DNA of 64,000 nt from Hirudo medicinalis. Its lineage: Eukaryota; Annelida; Clitellata; Hirudinida; Hirudinidae. The first letter of the stretch is position 1. Each line of letters opens with the position of its first letter. Positions 60,691 through 64,000 of this stretch are shown piece after piece. The position numbers were made by a program, and so were the translations under genes. The notes beneath the pieces were generated by a model. It was not told the origin of the DNA and searched no databases. It saw only the letters and a program-made list of their open reading frames with translations. The DNA is taken from the NCBI GenBank assembly GCA_011800805.1, contig MPNW01000008.1:61406-125405 (forward strand), written 5' to 3'.

Positions 60691-61018
60691 ATCCTGAAAT
60701 TCTTACCGGGAGCGCTTAGAGGGTCGTCAGAAGAGTCCCCCACCATCGAAAGGTTCGACCCGAACTAATGCACGGGCTGGATGTTCTGAAGCGATTTTAT
60801 TGCGTGATAGAGAACAGGGAATTTATTAGGGCTGGCAGGTGCGTAATAAATCAAAACCTGATTGTTTCAACACTTTTTTAACGCTTTTATTAAAGAACTT
60901 GACTGCAATTCTTGCAACGACGTAATTAATGTCTATTACTAATATCTATGCTTTCTTGACAGAAATTACATTATCACCGACTTGTAATTATCATTTTTAT
61001 TCTCTGTTGCCATAATTA

Positions 61019-63514
61019 CTACATCTCTACGTCGATGTTTTCTTCCTGATCATCAGCAAACTCATCTGGGTATTTAATTTCTTGTCCACTTTTTGTTTTC
61101 ATCTGCCATCCTTTATCCATCGGCCGGTTGTCTCCATCGTCATCATCTGCTTCTCTGACGAAGAAGTCACTCGCTCTTCTTAATCTCTCGAGGTCAACTG
61201 GAAGTGGATGTTGCGCATGACCGGTAGTGTCTTTCTGGATGCCAGTGTCACGCCGACGCTTCGTCTTTTGCCAGTCCACTGTTTATATGTTTCGATAAAA
61301 TTAGATTGGACATGATGTTTAACAAAATAAAAGTTAAATAATAATTCTAATTAAAATAATTAAATAATTTCTATGAGAAAAATAGATAATAATATAAGAT
61401 AAGAGAATAAATAGTTTAGTAGCAATACTCTGTACATCACGCTAACAATGGTAGTACATTATTAACACTGACAAGAGTAGGGTGACAATGATTATGTCCA
61501 TCTAAAATTACCTAGTCTGCACCTCCTGTTTTTCCTAACTTGTACGAATTCCTGCAAGAATTCTTGGTATTTTAAAAGCATGAATAGGGAGAGTTAAGTT
61601 AACTGTAATCATTGCTACAATACATTTAATAGTATAAACTCAAAACAGTTCGTGATTAAAAATATTGAACAACGTATCATTTATTCTTATTCATAACTTT
61701 GCGCATTATTATTTTGACACATAATTATAAAATTAGATATGCTGTTATTGAAACAACTGCTAAGCACTGCTTCGTTGTTTCAAAGGCAGTCAAGGTATTC
61801 TGAATATTGTATGATAGTACCAGTGATTACTTTGTATCTTAAAGCAGAAGAATTCATTCTTTCATCTCCCTCTGGCGTTGTATCGGCGTAAATATTTATT
61901 TCCTCCGCTTCGATATCGCAATTAATTTCTTCATCGTTTTTGTCGTTACCGCCAAGCCAAGTTACTAAAGATGAAAAATTCATGGAACGTCGACTGGTGA
62001 TGTTGCAATGGGATATTTTGGATACATTTTTCAATTCGATCAATTCAAATGCAAGATGGCTTACTCCCGTACCATCTCGTGGAATGTTTAATAGACAAAC
62101 AGGGCATGTAAAGTGATCAGATTCTTCCTTGTTCCCGATGTTACTTACTTTAGAACTAATTTTGAAACAATTTTCATCTTCCAAGCGTGTGGACCACTCC
62201 CCAACTAAAACACACGGCGAAAATTTTCCATTAAAAGCTCTCGATGCAAAGTGAAGGGAAGAATTTCTCGAGTTACATCCCTGAAAATCTCGATCGAAAG
62301 GAGTGTTGAGTGACTGAAGTTCGTTTAAAGCATTTCCTGAAACTAACATCGATCCAAAACGTGACTCCTCGTTAACGACATCATTCGCTGAAGCGCCAAT
62401 TATTTCAATTCTCGCTTTGGAGACAATCGAAAGGGAGCTTTTTGCAAGCAGTTGAAGTTCTCGATCGCAACTTTCTGCGATATCTTTGTTCCAAAAAGAG
62501 TCACAAAGATGGCTCCTCTTTCTGCCGTTGCAATCTAAAAATTCATGTTTCAATTTCTCTTTACTGTTTCTCGACAAAAATGCGTCAAAATATAATTGTA
62601 TTTTTGGATTAGGAGGAGTCATTGCAACTAAATATCTTGGGACGTTTCTTTTTGTATGTAGTGATGTAGCACCTGATTGGAATAGAAAGCTTTATTTGTA
62701 TTTTCAGCAGCCTTGTTATACTGCAATATCGATAAACATTTATTTGACTTAGAGCTATAATTGTATTAATTCGTTGAATCAATTACTTTAAATAGTGTCA
62801 ATATTAAAAGACCATCATAATATTACGATGATTATTGACATCTCAAACCTCACGAAAATTGACGCAATAAATTCTCGAGTCAGGTTCCCTTCCATTTATA
62901 GACGTTGGAGGTTCTCTCCTTTCCCTGTGCATCTCTCCCACCTTTTTCCATTCACGTGGATCATGTTTAGTTTTGAAAGGAATTTTCGTCAATTTCTCCA
63001 ACTTAGACCATATATATCACCGCAACCAATCAATTTGGTAACATTAGGGGTGATCATTATCTTCTGATTCCCGTAAAATGGGTTTGATAATCTTTACGAT
63101 TTCATTACACGCTAATAATGAGTCAATTAGGATTAGATCAATTAGATTCCTGACTTTAGTGACTTTGATCATTATCCACCAAGTTCTTTCATCAACGTGC
63201 CTCTAAAGTTATTTATAATATCTTTTTTAAATCAGTTTGTACTTGATTTACTTGTCGTTATGCTTATATTTTATTTAAGTTAGTGATTGTAAATTGTCGC
63301 TTTTGATCCTTCACTTTTTTCGAATAAATTATTTAATCATAACGGTTTATTAATATTTAGTTTATTAACTTTATAATGATGAAGTTTAGTTTTTCGAATG
63401 AATTTTTACAGCTGTTCTCAATACTCACTTGGTAAATAGATTTCGTTTGGTTCAGTATCTGGGATTGTTTTGTAGGTTTCTGCCGCCGGCCTCAAAATGT
63501 CTCTAATATTTAGC
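61019..63514 (-). CDS. 3' part of an unidentified gene
   Basis: Three exons fit in phase: 63514-63433, 62627-61821 and 61281-61019 (stop). All three junctions are phase 1, and the acceptors are tctattgcag, gatatttag and cataaacag. They encode about 380 residues. The first exon begins at an acceptor, so the start lies upstream; none is evident before the window edge. The large middle exon has one isolated motif, FTCPVCLLNIPRDGTG, reminiscent of half a zinc finger. The C-terminal exon is basic (QKTKRRRDTG), then has a conserved-looking segment (HPLPVDLERLRRA), and ends very acidic. There is no signal peptide in the visible part. A different reading, in which the middle exon is an intronless gene starting at the ATG at 62622, cannot be excluded. 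No function is proposed. Confidence 0.6.
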
Positions 63515-63810
63515 TGCAATAGAAACTTACTACCTATTTTAAGAACAGCAAGTAAATTAGGTTAATTTAATTCATTCTATACATATGTTCTTTCAAATTC
63601 CACCACATTTATTTGCATAGTTGCTTCTATGATATTTGATTGAAAAATAGGAGATTGTGTCGCGCTTTATTCTTTTTTTAAGCAACTAACAAAGCTTAAA
63701 AATGAGTCATGTATTATAACTACTTCATCTTGGTGGTTATTGCTAAATTGGATTACAATTAACTGTACTATAATCAAACCTAAATTTTGTTTCCAGATTT
63801 TCATTCAACC

Positions 63811-63904
63811 CTAAGATCCTTTTTTAATGTCAGAAAAGTCTTTGCCTCCACATCTACACGCAGGGTAAACATGAGGATTGCAATGGTCATTAATTTTAAT
63901 CCAA
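63811..63904 (-). CDS. Possible last exon of another minus-strand gene
   Basis: An acceptor (ccttcaatatcaattcag) is followed by 30 codons and a TAG. The translation contains NPHVYPACRCGGKDF, which looks like a cysteine-based metal site. If real, its gene starts beyond the right edge, and the gene at 61.0-63.5 kb must begin between here and 63514. One short exon is weak evidence. Confidence 0.25.
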
Positions 63905-64000
63905 CTGAATTGATATTGAAGGGAATGAAATGTTAAAAATTCAAGACTTTGCATTGATGATATTATAAAAAAATTGCCATCAAAATAATTGTCTATGTAA

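Larger units (their letters stand above)
59146..61018. other. Intergenic region with paramyosin 3' UTR and repeats
   Basis: The paramyosin polyadenylation signal is at 59266. A GCGC/(TTA)n repeat lies at 59763-59812 and a SINE head at 60602-60680. I see no gene. Confidence 0.55.

Noticed and set aside
1..64000. CRISPR arrays, operons, riboswitches or other prokaryotic systems
   Set aside because: Intron-rich animal genes throughout; no regularly spaced direct repeats of CRISPR type.

Overview
The window is nuclear DNA of a bilaterian invertebrate. It is AT-rich, its genes are interrupted by many short GT-AG introns (about 60 to 1,600 bases), and it carries eukaryotic interspersed repeats. 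A complete paramyosin-type muscle gene argues against a vertebrate, and the GCGC/(TTA)n short repeats resemble those often seen in marine invertebrates. I cannot name the phylum. Exon borders were set by hand from splice signals and by requiring an unbroken reading frame, so individual borders may be off by a few bases.

Layout. 0-2 kb: repeats. 2.1-4.3 kb (minus): a HEAT/ARM-like protein of unknown family. 5.0-9.3 kb (minus): a complete 11-exon RCC2 gene; its largest intron holds a dispersed repeat with a hAT-type element nested inside it. 9.3-10.0 kb: a candidate two-way promoter facing a two-exon gene for a 93-residue protein (plus). 11.3-22.0 kb (plus): a very long, mostly disordered protein with three lysine/proline motifs like those of cordon-bleu; one of its introns carries an inverted-repeat element. 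23.5-25.9 kb (minus): a probable secreted cysteine-rich protein with an acidic and histidine-rich tail. 28.5-45.5 kb (minus): the most striking locus, a 46-exon gene for a secreted protein of about 2,864 residues related to SCO-spondin and hemolectin. 46.6-51.1 kb (minus): a 1,196-residue disordered protein. 51-53.5 kb: intergenic, with a tRNA-derived SINE. 53.6-59.1 kb (plus): a 17-exon paramyosin gene. 59-61 kb: intergenic, with a second SINE copy. 61.0-63.5 kb (minus): the 3' part of an unidentified gene; a possible last exon of a further gene lies at 63.8 kb.

The genes do not form an operon or pathway; this is an ordinary gene-dense stretch of a compact animal genome. The unusual content is in the SCO-spondin-like gene. 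After EMI, EGF, three VWD-C8-TIL assemblies and four LDLa domains, it carries four copies of a module of about 140-160 residues. Every copy is split by one phase-0 intron between its two halves and bounded by phase-1 introns, which is a clear exon-shuffling signature. The modules look like very divergent discoidin (F5/8C, galactose-binding) domains or an undescribed family. Copies 2 and 3 are separated by a 422-residue lysine/proline- and tyrosine/acid-rich linker, and copy 4 follows a cystine-knot domain that is normally C-terminal.
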